27,027 bases of DNA from an uncultured Clostridium sp. GTDB lineage: Bacteria; Bacillota; Clostridia; TANB77; CAG-508. The stretch covers positions 1 to 27,027 of the forward strand of contig USIO01000022.1 of the NCBI GenBank assembly GCA_900554815.1. Reading direction: 5' to 3'. Position 1 is the first letter of the stretch; each line of letters starts with the position of its first letter. Below, in pieces: positions 25,337-27,027 of this stretch. A program made the translations under genes and the position numbers. Below the pieces are notes generated by a model. The model made no database searches. It was not told the DNA's origin and worked only from the letters and a program-made list of their open reading frames with translations.

Positions 25337-27027
25337 CTATTTTCTTGCCATTCTTTCTCTTGTTTTGCTGTCTAAAATTTTCTTTCTTAAACGAATGTTT
25401 TTTGGCGTTACTTCTACTAGCTCATCATCTGAAATAAATTCTATGGCTTTTTCTAATGAAAATTGAATTGGTGGAACTAGTCTTAATGCATCATCAGAAC
25501 CAGAAGCCCTTGTATTAGTTAAATGTTTTTCCTTGCATACATTAATAGCAATATCTTCTCCTCTTGAGTTAAGTCCTACTATCATTCCTTCATACACTTC
25601 TGTTCCTGGCCCTATAAACAAGTCTCCTCTTTCTTGTGCATTATATAGTCCATAAGTTACAGAAACACCTTGTTCAAATGCTACAATAACACCTCTTGTT
25701 CTTGAAGATATTTCACCTTTATATTCCTCATAACAATCAAATATGCTATTCATTGTTCCATTTCCCTTTGTATCTGTCATAAACTCTGTTCTATAACCAA
25801 TTAAACCTCTTGCAGGTATTTTAAATTCAATTTTAGTGTGTCCTGCTTCTGCTGGCTCCATGTTAACCATTTCGCCTTTTCTTCTTCCTAATTTTTCTAT
25901 TACATTTCCAATGCAGTCATCTGGAACATTTACAACCAGTCTTTCAATTGGTTCACATTTTACTCCATCTATTTCTTTAATAATTACTTTTGGTCTAGAA
26001 ACTAATAGTTCAAATCCTTCTCTTCTCATTGTTTCAATTAGTACAGATAAATGTAATTCTCCACGTCCTGAAACTTCAAAGCTTTCGGCTCTATCTGTTT
26101 CTTTTACACGTAAACTTACATTTCTATCTAATTCTTTAAAAAGCCTATCTCTAAGATGTCTTGAAGTAACAAATGTGCCTTCTCTTCCAGCAAATGGTCC
26201 ATCATTTACACTAAATGTCATAGAAACTGTTGGTTCATCTATGTCCACAAATGGTATCTTTTCTGGGTTTGAAACATCACAAATTGTATCTCCAATATTA
26301 ATATCGCTAATTCCAGAAAGTGCAACAATATCTCCAGCTTTTATTTCTTCTACTTCTGCTTTCTTTAATCCTACATATGTAAATAGTTTAGCAATTTTTC
26401 CATTTTCTGTTTTTTCCTTTTTACAAATTGCTACATTCATTCCATTTTTTACACTGCCACGTTCTACTCTTCCGTATAGCTATTCTTCCTAAGTAATCGT
26501 CATAATCTATATTAGAAACTAGCATTTGCATGGTACCTTGTTCATCACATTGTGGTGGATTAATTTTGTTAATAATTGTTTCAAATAAGCAGCTTAAGTT
26601 ATCTGATTCATCATTTATATTCATTTTTGCAATTCCATTTTTTGCAGATGCAAATACTACTGGAAAGTCTAGTTGGTCATCATTAGCATTTAATTCAATA
26701 AATAGTTCTATAATTTCATCTACTACTTTTAATGGATTAGCTCCAGGTCTATCAATCTTATTAATAACAACAATTGGTTTTAAATTAAGAGCTAGAGATT
26801 TTTTTAGTACTTCTCTGGTTTGAGGCATTGCTCCTTCAAAAGCATCTACTAATAAAAGTACACCATCTACCATTTTTAGTACTCTTTCCACCTCTCCACC
26901 AAAATCTGCATGTCCTGGAGTGTCTACAATATTAATTTTTACGTCATTATACATAACAGAAGTATTTTTAGAAAGAATGGTAATTCCTCTTTCTTTTTCT
27001 ATCTCCTCATCATTAGTGAGTGTCACT
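25337..27027 (-). CDS. typA: Translational GTPase TypA/BipA, start beyond the window (one CGGN site)
   Basis: About 563 visible residues lacking the N-terminal ~45 (Walker A is off the window). Motifs: EKERGITILSKNTSV (G2), IVDTPGHADFGGEVERVLKMVDG (G3), VINKIDRPGA (G4), FASAKNG (G5), then GREGTFVTSRHLRDRL and the C-terminal TypA region with PPIQFSLEKAIEFI. The frame breaks at plus-strand CCG 26472-26474 (ATA-C-GGA). Skipping the C gives DDYLGRIAIGRVERGSVKNGMNVAICK, the conserved start of domain II; straight reading garbles it. A GTPase of ribosome assembly and stress. First gene of a pair with trmR. Confidence 0.93.

Noticed and set aside
852..26474. CGG reassigned to another amino acid (as reported for some Firmicutes)
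   Set aside because: A simple reassignment would keep the reading frame. Here the frame is lost at each CGG unless one base is skipped, so codon replacement cannot explain it.
1..27027. CRISPR arrays, insertion sequences, tRNA or rRNA genes
   Set aside because: I saw no regularly spaced repeats, transposase motifs or recognisable tRNA/rRNA sequence; in particular no tRNA that could read CGGN is in the window.
26975..27027. Unusual TypA sequence VTLTNDEEIEKERG at the right edge
   Set aside because: It departs from the common VMDSNDLEKERG pattern but is still in frame, and too close to the edge to judge.

Overview
The window is a very AT-rich (low-GC) stretch of a spore-forming Clostridia-like Firmicute, probably from an uncultured lineage. 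The evidence is a SleB-type cortex-lytic enzyme and a pro-sequence-bearing sigma-K, formyl-THF synthetase, the asp23/amaP/DUF2273 - nusB - xseA - xseB block, priA-def-fmt, rpsO-pnp, the trhP/trmR tRNA modification pair, and AGA-dominated arginine codon use with AAA/TTT-rich genes.

Layout: 1-239 is a left edge plus a promoter; 240-773 is an HD-domain protein (+). 852-6939 (-) is a cluster led by a sigma-A promoter at 7010-7038: asp23, amaP, DUF2273, nusB, xseA, xseB, a divergent-PAP2 membrane protein, fhs, sleB. 7042-13335 (-) holds a GT-C (family 39-like) glycosyltransferase, a P-loop/Asp23-like protein, priA, def and fmt. 13478-14732 (-) is a GT2 glycosyltransferase; 14838-17494 (-) is rpsO-pnp. 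17732-18431 (+) is sigK. 18497-20985 (-) is an MBOAT O-acyltransferase with a DHHW/SGNH-type partner; 21057-22268 (-) is maf and an anchored DUF4358-like protein. 22383-22568 (+) is an odd small membrane ORF. 22598-23836 (-) is trhP, 23985-24708 (+) a RelA/SpoT-domain protein, and 24731-27027 (-) typA-trmR.

The striking property is a decoding anomaly. Thirteen of the 27 larger genes look frameshifted, and all 19 breaks are identical: one extra C, in the sense strand, directly before a conserved glycine codon, producing an in-frame CGG. Skipping that C (reading CGGN as a four-base Gly codon, or a +1 frameshift at CGG) restores every gene exactly, including Walker A glycines, the sigma-K DLISIG motif and the deformylase C-terminus. 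The other 14 larger genes have no in-frame CGG, while about two dozen out-of-frame CGG triplets in the same genes cause no shift. The pattern holds for genes on both strands, which argues against sequencing error. The only in-frame CGG that does not need skipping is in the compositionally odd 61-codon ORF at 22383. I interpret this as genome-level recoding of CGG: a CGGN quadruplet glycine codon or obligatory +1 frameshifting. Gene coordinates below assume this reading.
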